A stretch of DNA of 64,000 bases from NCBI RefSeq assembly GCF_049537155.1, contig NZ_JBMVQZ010000009.1, forward strand, positions 62,001 through 126,000. The letters are read 5' to 3'. This DNA comes from Limisphaera sp049537155 (GTDB taxonomy: Bacteria; Verrucomicrobiota; Verrucomicrobiia; Limisphaerales; Limisphaeraceae). A program made the translations under genes and the position numbers. The notes below the pieces were generated by a model. That model was given only the letters and a program-made list of their open reading frames with translations. It was not told where the DNA came from and searched no databases. Below are positions 8,456-16,806 of this stretch, piece after piece. Position 1 is the first letter of the stretch. Each line of letters opens with the position of its first letter.

Positions 8456-8504
8456 AGCGAGGTGACCAGGTGGGGTTTTTCAGATAGCCTTCGACGATGT
8501 TCAT
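8456..8504 (-). pseudogene. Fragment: N-terminus of an RND efflux pump permease
   Basis: An ATG at 8504 overlaps the TGA of the adaptor fragment (ATGA) and opens MNIVEGYLKNPT. After a one-base deletion near 8469 the reading continues as LVTSLVLLAAVVGV, so together they read as the first cytoplasmic and membrane helix of an AcrB/CusA-type pump. About a thousand further residues are missing; the sequence runs straight into the ACR3 tail. The preserved start-stop overlap with the adaptor shows that this was once a normal efflux operon. Confidence 0.72.
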
Positions 8505-9028
8505 CGGATCCCCTCCGGACGTTTGGCTTCCGCGACTTCAAGGACATGCATTCCTTCCGCCAGGGTCATCAACCTGGCGGGCCGGGCGATGATCACGCGG
8601 TCGCCGGCTTTCAATTCGCCCTCGACCACGGCGCGGTCCAGCTAACGGTCCACCACCTTCACCGTCACCGGATGCACCATGCCGTCACGCACCACGAACA
8701 CATGGGCGCCCTGGTCGCCCTCCAGCAACGCGTCCGCGACCACGGACAGTCCTTCGGCCGTGCTCGAATGCACATCCACCCCGACCGTGGCTCCGGAGAC
8801 AAGGCCCGGCGGTGGATTCGTTAGATCGACTTCTAAAGCAGCGAGATGAGCGGCGGTCATGGCCGGGAACACCCGCGAGACCTTCTCCTCCAACTCGAGG
8901 TCGTCGGGCGTAAGTGTCACCGGTTGGCCGACCTGCAGACGTGGCAGGTCCTCCGTGGGCAGTTGGGCCCGAATGCGAACGGTCTGCTGCCGCACCAACT
9001 TGAACAACGGCTTGCCCGGAAGCGCTGG
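8501..9028 (-). pseudogene. Fragment: C-terminal half of an RND membrane-fusion (adaptor) protein
   Basis: The translation LPGKPLFKLVRQQTVRIRAQ, with LQVGQPVTLTPDDLELEEKV and later VFVVRDGMVHPVTVKVVDR, is the beta-barrel and membrane-proximal part of an HlyD/AcrA-type adaptor. A TAG at 8642 interrupts it. Reading through gives a sensible continuation (AVVEGELKAGDRVIIARPAR) up to a TGA at 8501 that overlaps the pump start. The N-terminal half is missing and is replaced by a nicotinate phosphoribosyltransferase fragment in the same frame. The chimeric frame 9532-8642 could be translated to 296 residues but should not work as an adaptor. Confidence 0.8.
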
Positions 9029-9532
9029 GTCGCCGCTATCAATCCGCACTCCCGCGAGACGCTGCCCGCGCGCGGCCTGCACGCACCGCGCCGCCTTGGT
9101 GGCGATGAGCGTCTGAAAATTCAGCACGTTCAGCAGCAGCGTCTCGAGCGGTTGCGCCTCCAGCAGGCCGCCCTCGACGCGCGCCACCGGCTCGAGCGGA
9201 AACACCGCCTCGCCCTCCGGCGGCAGCCCGAGCGAACCGCGAAACCGGAATGCCCCCAGCGCCTCCACAAACGCCGCCTCGAACCCCTCGCCCCGCAGAA
9301 ACGCCTGTTCGGCCTCACCGAACCGGAACTGCTCCAGCGCCTCAACCAGCGTGGCCGCGCCGGCGAAGACGGCGTAACCGCCGCCAAACGGCAGCGTGCG
9401 GAAGAAGTAATCGAACACCGCCGGCACGTCGGCCCGGCCCTCCCGCCAGTACACCCAGGCCATGCTCAGCTCGTAACGGTCGGTGTAAAGGCCGCCGAGC
9501 ATCGGAGGCGCTTCGGTCTGCGGCGCGGTCAT
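9029..9532 (-). pseudogene. Fragment: N-terminus of nicotinate phosphoribosyltransferase
   Basis: About 168 residues are present, from GGLYTDRYELSMAWVYWREG to NFQTLIATKAARCVQAARGQ and then LAGVRIDSGD. These are characteristic NAPRTase segments: the TDxYELTM start, the FxxLPFxxGYAVFAG region and the NFQT substrate loop. The enzyme is normally over 400 residues, so the C-terminal two thirds are lost. Fusion to the adaptor occurs just after RIDSGD, a motif that belongs to NAPRTase (xDSGDLA). The start is intact and lies 54 bases after the mgtA stop. Confidence 0.82.
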
Positions 9533-9586
9533 GGCCGAAGATTACGGTTGCCGCCGGGTTGCGGCAACGGCCTCCACCGCGCGGGC

Positions 9587-12253
9587 TCACAGCCAGCTCT
9601 TGAACCGGCGGATGTAAACGGCCTTTACGGCTTGCGTCAGCAGACAATAGGCAACGAGCACCAGGGGCAGGTAGAGGAAGTATCCGGCCGGCAGCGGCTG
9701 CAACCTGATCGCGGAGGCGATGGGCGAAAACGGCAGCCACACGCCCACGGCCATCACCGCCGCCGTGGTCGCCAGCACCACCGGCGCGGCGGTGCTTTGC
9801 AGGAACGGAATCTTCTCCGTGCGGATCATGTGGACGATGAGCGTCTGCGTCAGCAGGCCCACGACGAACCAGCCGGATTGAAAAAGCGACTGCTGGGCAA
9901 CCGTGTTTGCGCCGAACACGTGCCACATCACCCAAAAGGTCGTGAGGTCGAAGATGGAGCTGATCGGCCCGATGCAGAGCATGAAGGTGGCGATTGTGCC
10001 CGCGTTCCACTGCCGCGGCGTTTTCAACCAGTCCTCGTCCATCCGATCCCATGGGATGGCGATTTGGGAAATGTCGTAGAGCAGGTTTTGCACGAGCAGT
10101 TGCACCGCCAGCATGGGCAGGAACGGCAGAAACGCGCTGGCCACCAGCACGCTGAAGACGTTCCCGAAGTTGGAGCTGGCGGTCATCTTGATGTATTTGA
10201 TGACGTTGCCGAAGGTGCGCCGGCCTTCCACGATGCCGCGTTCCAGCACCAGGAGGCTTTTCTCCAGCAGGATGATGTCGGCCGCTTCCCTGGCCACGTC
10301 CACGGCGGTGTCCACCGAGATGCCCACATCGGCCTCGCGCAGGGCGGTGGCGTCGTTGATGCCGTCACCCATGAACCCGACGGTGTGGCCGCGCGCCTTG
10401 AGCACGCGCACGACGCGGGCTTTTTGCATGGGCGAAAGCTTCGCGAAAATGGTCGTGCGCTCGGCCAGTTCGCCCAGGGCCACGTCGTCCAACGACTCGA
10501 CCTCCGCGCCGGTGGCGATGTGCGCCACGTCGAGGCCCACGTCGCGGCAGATTTTGCGGGCGACGATGGCGTTGTCGCCGGTGAGGATTTTCACGGTCAC
10601 GCCGTGTTCGCGCAGCAGGCGCAGCGCCTCCGCCGTGGTTTCCTTGGCCGGGTCGAGAAAGGCCACGAACCCGGAGAACACCAGATCGCACTCATCCGCG
10701 GCTGAAACCGGCGGTGCGTCGGGCGGCAGCTTTTTGTATCCCACCGCGACCACTCGAAGGCCATCCTCGTTGAGCCGGTCGCGCAGCGCCTTCAACTGCT
10801 CGCGCAGGACCGGCGAGAGGGCGGCGATGCGCCCGTCGTCTTCGACGTGCGTGCAAATATCCAACATTTCCTCGACCGCGCCCTTGCAGTAAAGAACACG
10901 CTCCCGCCGCGAGCGGGTCAGCACCACGGACATGCGCCGGCGGACGAAGTCGAACGGGATTTCGTCCACCTTCCACCATTGCTTGGCGACCTCGCGGAGG
11001 CCGAGGGCTTCGGCGCGGTCAATCACGGCGCGATCGAGCAGGTTCTTCAGCCCCGTTTGGAACAGGCTGTTGAGGTAGGCATGCTCGAGCACGCGCCGGC
11101 TGTCGCTGCCACGCAAGTCCACGTGGCGAATGAGCACCACCTTGTCCTGCGTGAGCGTGCCGGTCTTGTCGGTGCACAGCACGTCCATCGCGCCGAAGTT
11201 CTGGATGGCGTGCAGCCTTTTGACGATGGTTTTCTGGCGGGCCAGCGCGATCGCCCCGCGGGCGAGGTTGGCGTTGACGATCATCGGCAGCATCTCCGGC
11301 GTCAGGCCCACGGCGATGGCGACGGCGAACAGGAAGGCATCGAGCCAATCGTGTTTGAGCAGGCCGTTGATGAGGAACACCAGCGGCGTCATCACCAGCA
11401 TGAATCGGATCAGCAGCCAACTGACCTGACGGACGCCGCGGTCAAAGGCCGTTTCGGGCCGCTTGGCGCTGAGTTTTTCGGCCATTTGGCCGAAGTAGGT
11501 GCGGTTGCCGGTGGCCAGCACCACGGCCTTGCCCGTGCCGCTGACGATGCTGCTGCCCATGAACAGCAGGTGCGGCGAATCCAGCACCTCCGCCGGCAGA
11601 ACCTCGCGCGCGGCGGCCTCGCGCCGGGGCAATTGGCGCTCCGGTTCGTATTTCTCCACCGGCATGGCCTCGCCGGTAAGCGCAGATTGCGTGACGAACA
11701 GGTCGCGCGATTCGAGCAGGCGCAAGTCCGCGGGGATCATGTCGCCGGCCGAGAGCAGCACGATGTCGCCGGGCACAAGCTCCCGCGTGGGAATGTCGGA
11801 GGCGAGGCGGTTCAAGGCGTTCGGCTTGCGGTTCACGCCCGCGTTTTCCGCGCGCAACACGGTGGCCTCTGTGCGCATCATCCGGCGCAGCGACTCGGCC
11901 TGCATCTGGGATTTCAGCTCCTGCCAGAACCGCAACCCGACGCTCAGCACAATCATCGCCAGCATGACGACCGTGGCCTTCAGGTCACCGGTGACGAACG
12001 AAATCACCACCAGCACACCGAGCACGGCGTTGAAGGGATGTTTGAGCGCGCCCCACAGAATCACCGGCCAGCCGGGTGGTTTCTGGGCGGACAGCTCATT
12101 CGGGCCGAATTGTTCGAGCCGGCGAACTGCTTCGCTCCAGGACAAGCCCTCGGGCGAGGTCTGCAGACGTCGCAGTACCTCGGCCAGGTCGGCCCTAGCC
12201 GCTTCGACGAGGGTGTCAAACAGCCGCAGGTGACTGTCGCCCGGAGCAGTCAT
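9587..12253 (-). CDS. mgtA: Magnesium-translocating P-type ATPase
   Basis: The protein has 888 residues, the usual size for MgtA/MgtB. The phosphorylation site is DKTGTLT near residue 360, the actuator motif is TGEAMPVEK, the nucleotide-binding/hinge motif is GDGINDATAL, and paired helices lie at both ends with SNFGNVFSVLVAS typical of the MgtA subgroup. It drives Mg2+ import across the cytoplasmic membrane. It is downstream of a fluoride riboswitch, the antiporter and the UspA gene on the same strand. Fluoride binds Mg2+ and forms inhibitory Mg-F complexes, so induction of a Mg2+ importer by fluoride is plausible; that link is inference. Its ATG overlaps the stop of the chloride-channel fragment (ATGA). 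Confidence 0.93.
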   Translation of the reverse strand: MTAPGDSHLRLFDTLVEAARADLAEVLRRLQTSPEGLSWSEAVRRLEQFGPNELSAQKPPGWPVILWGALKHPFNAVLGVLVVISFVTGDLKATVVMLAMIVLSVGLRFWQELKSQMQAESLRRMMRTEATVLRAENAGVNRKPNALNRLASDIPTRELVPGDIVLLSAGDMIPADLRLLESRDLFVTQSALTGEAMPVEKYEPERQLPRREAAAREVLPAEVLDSPHLLFMGSSIVSGTGKAVVLATGNRTYFGQMAEKLSAKRPETAFDRGVRQVSWLLIRFMLVMTPLVFLINGLLKHDWLDAFLFAVAIAVGLTPEMLPMIVNANLARGAIALARQKTIVKRLHAIQNFGAMDVLCTDKTGTLTQDKVVLIRHVDLRGSDSRRVLEHAYLNSLFQTGLKNLLDRAVIDRAEALGLREVAKQWWKVDEIPFDFVRRRMSVVLTRSRRERVLYCKGAVEEMLDICTHVEDDGRIAALSPVLREQLKALRDRLNEDGLRVVAVGYKKLPPDAPPVSAADECDLVFSGFVAFLDPAKETTAEALRLLREHGVTVKILTGDNAIVARKICRDVGLDVAHIATGAEVESLDDVALGELAERTTIFAKLSPMQKARVVRVLKARGHTVGFMGDGINDATALREADVGISVDTAVDVAREAADIILLEKSLLVLERGIVEGRRTFGNVIKYIKMTASSNFGNVFSVLVASAFLPFLPMLAVQLLVQNLLYDISQIAIPWDRMDEDWLKTPRQWNAGTIATFMLCIGPISSIFDLTTFWVMWHVFGANTVAQQSLFQSGWFVVGLLTQTLIVHMIRTEKIPFLQSTAAPVVLATTAAVMAVGVWLPFSPIASAIRLQPLPAGYFLYLPLVLVAYCLLTQAVKAVYIRRFKSWL

Positions 12254-12330
12254 GTTTCCTCCGACAGCGTGTCGTGCTGCCGACCAAACGTCATCTCGGC
12301 CCGCAACAAGTCATGCAGCGTCACCACGCC
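12250..12330 (-). pseudogene. Fragment: C-terminal CBS end of a ClC-type channel protein
   Basis: The minus-strand reading GVVTLHDLLRAEMTFGRQHD, continuing to a TGA that overlaps the mgtA start, resembles the last segment of the CBS domain that ends many bacterial ClC chloride channels. Nothing upstream in this frame looks like the rest of a channel. The distance to the UspA gene is only 160 bases. I read it as the surviving tail of a deleted gene. ClC-family proteins are classical fluoride exporters under fluoride riboswitches, so its presence here fits. The match rests on about 20 residues and is tentative. Confidence 0.5.
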
Positions 12331-12490
12331 TGCCTCGCCGCCGTCTGGCGAGTCGCGCTGACCGCTGTCCACAGGCGAAGGATATGGTCTGCGGTTTTTT
12401 GGAACAACGCACTTTCGTTGGGCGCAAGCGCGTCGGCGGATACACTGGCCTGACGCAGCCTTGCCGCGCGCATACCGGGGTTGGCGCGTG

Positions 12491-12916
12491 TCAGCTCTTG
12501 ACGATCAACACGCTGCAATGGGCGTGGTCGCTGATGCGGTCGGTGGTGTCGCCCAACAGCCGCCCCCACAGTTCCGAATGATCGCTGTGGCCCACGACGA
12601 TCAGGTCGTAACCGCCCTCTTTGGCGAAGTTGACGATGATTTTGGCCGGATGGCCGTGGCGCGTCTCGCACCGGATGGTGATGCCGTGTTGGGCGGCCAC
12701 GTCGGCAACCTCCCGCTGGCGTTCGCGGAAGTATTCGTCCGCCGCATCGGCTTCGCCCTCGGGTTCGCCGGGCAGGTCGGTGTAACGCGACAAAGGCTCG
12801 CGCACCCAAAGGGCCGTGAGCTGTGCGCCGGATTGTTTCGCCATGACGGCCGCGCGCTGGAGCGCCGCTTTGCCGCCTTTCGAACCGTCGTAGCCGACGA
12901 GGATTTTCGTGAACAT
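12491..12916 (-). CDS. Universal stress protein, UspA family
   Basis: The protein has 141 residues, one Usp domain. It starts MFTKILVGYDGSKGGKAAL, the standard first strand and loop, and ends with DLIVVGHSDHSELWGRLLGD and SVLIVKS, which form the ATP-loop region (G-2x-G-9x-G type, here with variants) and last strand. The gene begins 7 bases after the antiporter stop, so both are on one transcript behind the fluoride riboswitch at 14174-14256. UspA-type genes are among the known genes under fluoride riboswitches. The molecular role is unknown; ATP-dependent regulation of the antiporter is one possibility. Confidence 0.9.
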   Translation of the reverse strand: MFTKILVGYDGSKGGKAALQRAAVMAKQSGAQLTALWVREPLSRYTDLPGEPEGEADAADEYFRERQREVADVAAQHGITIRCETRHGHPAKIIVNFAKEGGYDLIVVGHSDHSELWGRLLGDTTDRISDHAHCSVLIVKS

Positions 12917-12923
12917 GGTTGCC

Positions 12924-14144
12924 TCACTTCTCTGCGGGTTGAACTGCGGAGTCGGGCCGACCCCGGCCCGGCCCTCGATGCCGCTGTCCCCAGGCGTTCA
13001 TTTGCTCCAAGGTTGGCTCGAAAAACTTCTGCGCGATCACCGTCGGGACAATCGCGCTCAGGATGACGACGGTGACCAGGATGGAATACTGCCGCTGGTC
13101 AATGATCCGGTTTTGCAGGCCGAACAGGGCCGAGATTGTGCCGAAGGTCAGGCCGGTGGACATGAGCAGCGTGGTGTAGTTGGCCTCACGCGCGCGCAGG
13201 TGGAACAGGCGCGAGAGCGGCAGCACGCCGATGAATTTGGTGATCATTTTCAGCGCCAGCAACAGGCCGATGACGCCCAGGGCTGTCCAGAGCGCGGGCA
13301 ACGCCACAAACGAGCCGGCCCGGATGAAGTAAAACGGCGTGAACATGGCAAAGGCAATCGAGCGCATCCGATGCACCAGCGTCTTGTCCCGCAGAAACAC
13401 CCCGGCCAGCACCAGCCCGAGCAGATAGGCCGGCAACACCGCCTCGCTTTTGGCCGTGGACGCCAGCCCGCCCAGGAAGAACAGCACGAAGAAGATGAAC
13501 TTGATTTCCGGCTCGCTCACGCGCGTTGCCCCGAACCGGGCCACGATCCGGTGCATCCAGCGCGGCATCAGCCAGAGCGCCAGGGCGGTGACCACGACAA
13601 ACACCAGCAGCCAGAGGTTGAAGTTGGCGAAGATCAGGCCCAGGGCGACCACCGTGCCGAGGTCGTTGATGAAACAGGCGGCCAGGATCATCCTGCCCAA
13701 CGCGGTTTCGCTCTGCCCGGTTTCGATCATCACTGCATCAACGACGGCCACGGAAGTGGTCGAGAGCGCGATGCCGGCGATTTGGGCCTGGGGCATCGGC
13801 CAACCGAGCGCCAGTTGCGTGAAGGCCCACACGCCGCCAAAGGGCAGCAGAAACGCCGCCGTGCCGATGGCCAGGCTGGGCCGCAAGTTGGCCCGCAACG
13901 CCACCGGATCAATCTCCGCCCCGGCCAGAAACGTCAGCACCCCGCTGCCGAGCATGGCCAGGAAGTTGGTCCAGTCGGTCGAGCGGAGCAGTGAATGGCC
14001 GTCGCCAAAGTGGAGGTTACCGGCGGCGACGCCGACGAGGATTTCGATGAGGGCAACCGAGATGCCCAGCCGTATTGAGATGAGGCTGGCCAGCAGTGCC
14101 AGGCCGATCCAGATGGCCGCGATGAACCAGATGTTTTCCAGCAT
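12924..14144 (-). CDS. Cation:proton antiporter (CPA2/Kef type) under fluoride riboswitch control
   Basis: The product has 406 residues with 11-12 hydrophobic helices. It has the Na+/H+ exchanger fold features of CPA2 proteins, including LTFLAGAEIDP (helix 4) and the FINDLGTVVALG segment with Asn-Asp in the ion-binding helix. It lacks the C-terminal RCK/TrkA domains of K+ efflux proteins. I choose ATG 14144 over GTG 14150 because the purine-rich GGGAG lies 9 bases upstream of the ATG and only 3 from the GTG. A fluoride riboswitch and a hairpin that hides this ribosome-binding site precede it. Antiporters are known fluoride-riboswitch targets. The ion exchanged is not predictable. Confidence 0.9.
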   Translation of the reverse strand: MLENIWFIAAIWIGLALLASLISIRLGISVALIEILVGVAAGNLHFGDGHSLLRSTDWTNFLAMLGSGVLTFLAGAEIDPVALRANLRPSLAIGTAAFLLPFGGVWAFTQLALGWPMPQAQIAGIALSTTSVAVVDAVMIETGQSETALGRMILAACFINDLGTVVALGLIFANFNLWLLVFVVVTALALWLMPRWMHRIVARFGATRVSEPEIKFIFFVLFFLGGLASTAKSEAVLPAYLLGLVLAGVFLRDKTLVHRMRSIAFAMFTPFYFIRAGSFVALPALWTALGVIGLLLALKMITKFIGVLPLSRLFHLRAREANYTTLLMSTGLTFGTISALFGLQNRIIDQRQYSILVTVVILSAIVPTVIAQKFFEPTLEQMNAWGQRHRGPGRGRPDSAVQPAEK

Positions 14145-14153
14145 AAACACAAA

Positions 14154-14181
14154 CTCCCGCCAAAAGCGGTTTTGGCAGGAG
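14154..14181 (-). promoter_or_regulatory. Hairpin sequestering the antiporter ribosome-binding site
   Basis: On the minus strand, CTCCTGCCAAAA pairs with TTTTGGCGGGAG around a CCGC loop, a 12-pair stem with one G-U pair. The 3' arm contains the GGGAG ribosome-binding site of the antiporter. The 5' arm overlaps the last conserved bases of the fluoride aptamer (GACUCCU). Aptamer folding with fluoride would compete with this stem and free the ribosome-binding site, which suggests translational activation by fluoride. Confidence 0.7.
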
Positions 14182-14256
14182 TCATCAGCGCTGAACCCGG
14201 TTCAGGCGGTTCTCTCCGCCGCTCGTGGCGGAGACGGCAAACTCCATTGCCGACCT
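14174..14256 (-). ncRNA. Fluoride riboswitch (crcB motif), copy 1
   Basis: On the minus strand the RNA begins GGCAAUGGAGUUUGCC, then a stem-loop CUCCGCC-ACGAGC-GGCGGAG, then GAACCGCC, a second stem CUGAACCGGGUUCAG, and ends CUGAUGACUCCU. These are the conserved parts of the crcB aptamer: the GGxGAUGGxGUUxGCC start, the AACCGCC-like junction and the CUGAUGxCUCCU close that forms the pseudoknot. It precedes the antiporter-usp-mgtA unit by about 30 bases. An identical 18-base core is found at 16870-16888. Confidence 0.85.
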
Positions 14257-14460
14257 GTTCAAAGCGGCCGTTCGTTCCCTGGCCGTCAAGAAAGTCCGCC
14301 AATGACCACCGCCGCACCCGCTGCCCCTTGTGATCGAAGGGCGCACTTGATCTTGGTCCGGCTCGGTTGCGGCTTCAAATCGTCGTGCAATGAGCCGACG
14401 CCGTTTCGGTTCGGGAAATGGCCGGGGCTCATTCCCGTGCCACGATGACCTGTTGGGCAG

Positions 14461-16134
14461 TCACCGGGATGCAGTTTCTTGCGGGCATACCGCCGGTTCT
14501 TGGCAGCATCGGGTGAAGGCCTCGAGCCGCCGCATTTGTTCCTTCAGGCCCGGCAGGTCGGAAGGGGTTTGCGCGAGCAGTCGTTCCAGGTCGTTCAGTT
14601 CAGCGCGGGCAGCGGCCTCTGCCTCGCGTGAGAGCCGGGTCAGGGCGGCTTGAATCCGGTCACGCCACGCCGCGGCCAGGCGCGAGATGTTTTTTGCGAC
14701 CTCGTAACGGGCCTTGCGCGCAAGGACGTGTTCGATTGGCCTCCGAAAGAGGCGCGTCGGGATCAGCCAGGCCAGGGTGCTGAACATCACCTCCGTGGCC
14801 CAGGCCACGTCCACCGGCGGCGCTTCGGGTGGGGCAAGCTGTAGAGTGAACTCGCGCGGCGCCAGCGAGACACCCAGGGCGGAGCGGACGTGCCCGGACA
14901 ACCGGTCGTGGAAGGCTTGCAGGGTGCGGTGCAGATGCGTGCGGGTTCGTTCCAACGGCTCGAGAAACAGGTCCGCCTGGTCTTGGGAAATCTCGCTCAA
15001 TTCATGCCGCAGCCAGTCATGCAGCCACGCGCGCCAGGTCTCGAGGATGCGCGGCAGGGGCAGACGCCACTCGAGCATCCGTTGATGAAGTTCGGATGTC
15101 ACTCGGGCCTGAAGGGCGGCCTGCGTGGGCTGCAGCTTGAGGAGATAATCGTCCAGCGCCCGGGCGGCGGCGTCGTGCGGGAGCAGGCTCAGTTCGGCTC
15201 GCAGCAGGTCGAAGCGGGAACGTTCCTCGGCCAGACGCTGCCGCAAGGCCTCACGTGCCGATTCGGTTTGGGCGGCTGCGGCCAGGGCCACCTGGAGATG
15301 TTGCAGCAGTTGCATCCGCAGTTCCTCCAATTTATGGAGCAGGATCTCCCGGCCTGCTTCGGTGGCGTGCTGTCGCAAGGGCTCGAGCAGTTCGGTCCGC
15401 AGGAGGCTTTTCAGTGCGGCCAGTTCGGGTCGGACGGAATAAAAGAAGACGGCGAGGTCGCTCAGCCCTCTATGGTGCAATTGGGATGTGACGAAAGACC
15501 GCACCTCGGTTCGTTGGGTTTCGGTCAGCAGATCGGCCTTGGTGAGTAACAGCGCCACGCGAGGGGTTTGACGGCGCAACTCCGCCAGCAGATTCAGATC
15601 GCGCTCCGAGAGCGGCGCATCGGAGCTGATCGCCACCAGCGCCGCGGCGGCTTGCGGCAACCAATTCCAGGCGACCTCGGTGTTGTGTTCCAGAGCGCTG
15701 CCGAGACCTGGCGTGTCCACGAAGGTGAGCGGGGCAAGGGGCTTCAGTTCGGGCAGCGCCACTTCCACCTGCGCAACCTGGCGCCGGTTTTCCGGATTTT
15801 CTTTCTCGGTGACATACAGCGCGAGGTCGGTCACCGGAATTTCCCTTCGCGTCCCATCCAAGAATTGCACCTCGGCGCGGTCCTGCTCGCCCGCTCGCAG
15901 CCGGGTGATCACGGCGGTGAGTGGGATCACCCCGACCGGCAGGACCGCTCTGCCGATCAGGTCGTTGAGAAACGAGCTTTTCCCGGCTTTGAAACGGCCC
16001 AAAACGGCCACCTCCAGAGATCCGCGGCTTTGCATCAGCCGCCGGCAGGATTCCACCCGCGCCGCCAGGTGGCCGAGACGCCATTCAGCCACCAAGGGAG
16101 CCAAAACATTCAGCATGGTTTCAGGCTGATTCAT
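14461..16134 (-). CDS. Dynamin-family GTPase, fluoride-riboswitch operon
   Basis: The protein has 557 residues. GTPase motifs: G1 GRFKAGKS (46-53), switch Thr73 in IPLTAVITRL, G3 DTPGLG (140-145), G4 TKAD (198-201). A long helical region follows, then a hydrophobic segment (EVMFSTLAWLIPTRLF) near residue 475 that could insert in membranes, then more helix. This is the layout of bacterial dynamin-like proteins, which remodel or repair membranes. The ATG overlaps the stop of the upstream helical-protein gene (ATGA), so translation is coupled. The unit follows a fluoride riboswitch about 230 bases upstream of the first gene. A membrane-protective role under fluoride stress is inference. I do not know of this family as a described fluoride-riboswitch target. 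Confidence 0.88.
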   Translation of the reverse strand: MNQPETMLNVLAPLVAEWRLGHLAARVESCRRLMQSRGSLEVAVLGRFKAGKSSFLNDLIGRAVLPVGVIPLTAVITRLRAGEQDRAEVQFLDGTRREIPVTDLALYVTEKENPENRRQVAQVEVALPELKPLAPLTFVDTPGLGSALEHNTEVAWNWLPQAAAALVAISSDAPLSERDLNLLAELRRQTPRVALLLTKADLLTETQRTEVRSFVTSQLHHRGLSDLAVFFYSVRPELAALKSLLRTELLEPLRQHATEAGREILLHKLEELRMQLLQHLQVALAAAAQTESAREALRQRLAEERSRFDLLRAELSLLPHDAAARALDDYLLKLQPTQAALQARVTSELHQRMLEWRLPLPRILETWRAWLHDWLRHELSEISQDQADLFLEPLERTRTHLHRTLQAFHDRLSGHVRSALGVSLAPREFTLQLAPPEAPPVDVAWATEVMFSTLAWLIPTRLFRRPIEHVLARKARYEVAKNISRLAAAWRDRIQAALTRLSREAEAAARAELNDLERLLAQTPSDLPGLKEQMRRLEAFTRCCQEPAVCPQETASR

Positions 16135-16577
16135 GGGCAAGGAGGGCTTTGCAGCCTCGCGATCAGGCGGTGGATGGCTTCCTCCAGCACCGCGATTTCG
16201 CGCTCGAGATAATCCGCTGTTTCCGTCGGCACGTCGCCGTAGCCCCGTAAGCCGTGCTCCGGGCGACATTCCTCCAGACCGATGGCGGCCAGCTCCAGGC
16301 CCACCACCAGAGAGCGGCGCACCGATTCATTGGCGGCCGGCAGGGCCAGCGCATCCGCCAGCCGCCAAACCCTCGCTTCCACCTCGCTCACCTCTGGCAT
16401 CAGACTGGCGGCCTCGCGCGGATCGAAGCACTCCTCGTAACGGGTCAGGCGCAGATTTTGCGGTGGGTGTTGGAGGTGGGTTCGCAACTCGGCCAACAGT
16501 TTTTCCAAGGTCGCCAGCGTGACGCGCACGTGGCGTGCCTGGGCCTCGTTCAGGGGCGGAAACGCTTCAGGTTTCAT
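16131..16577 (-). CDS. Small alpha-helical protein coupled to the dynamin GTPase
   Basis: The product has 148 residues, starting MKPEAFPPLNEAQARHVRVT. I do not recognise the family. The sequence is rich in Ala, Leu, Glu and Arg with heptad-like spacing, and predicts nearly all helix; there is no signal peptide or membrane segment. The frame is open further upstream to 16709, but that part has no protein-like composition, so I start at 16577. There is no clear ribosome-binding site. The stop overlaps the GTPase start (ATGA), which suggests a stoichiometric partner, perhaps an adaptor or regulator of the dynamin. A fluoride riboswitch lies upstream on the same strand. Confidence 0.75.
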   Translation of the reverse strand: MKPEAFPPLNEAQARHVRVTLATLEKLLAELRTHLQHPPQNLRLTRYEECFDPREAASLMPEVSEVEARVWRLADALALPAANESVRRSLVVGLELAAIGLEECRPEHGLRGYGDVPTETADYLEREIAVLEEAIHRLIARLQSPPCP

Positions 16578-16806
16578 CGGGTGGGGAAAGGTCAAAGGTA
16601 TCGCTGAAAGCAACGGGTGAAGGCCGGGGCGTAAAGGGAACAATTCGCGGCCTTCGTTGTCCGCCCTGCTGCGCGTCCGGCCAAGGTGCGCAACCCGCGG
16701 CGGCTGCATCCGGGCGCTTCAAGCCGGCCCATTCCGCGGTTGGAGGGAACGCGGGAGGACAACCCTTCAGCCCGTGCGCGGAACATGGTTGCATGACTCG
16801 CTGCCG
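16578..16806. other. Leader between fluoride riboswitch and helical-protein gene
   Basis: About 230 bases lie between the aptamer and the first start codon of the dynamin unit. I see no gene in it and no obvious terminator with a U-run, so the way this riboswitch controls expression is unclear. Control could act through the outer stem of the aptamer or through an alternative start I cannot identify. Confidence 0.4.

Noticed and set aside
8642..9532. Treating the 296-codon frame as a normal gene
   Set aside because: The first 168 residues belong to NAPRTase and the rest to an efflux adaptor that is cut by a TAG, so it is a fusion of fragments.
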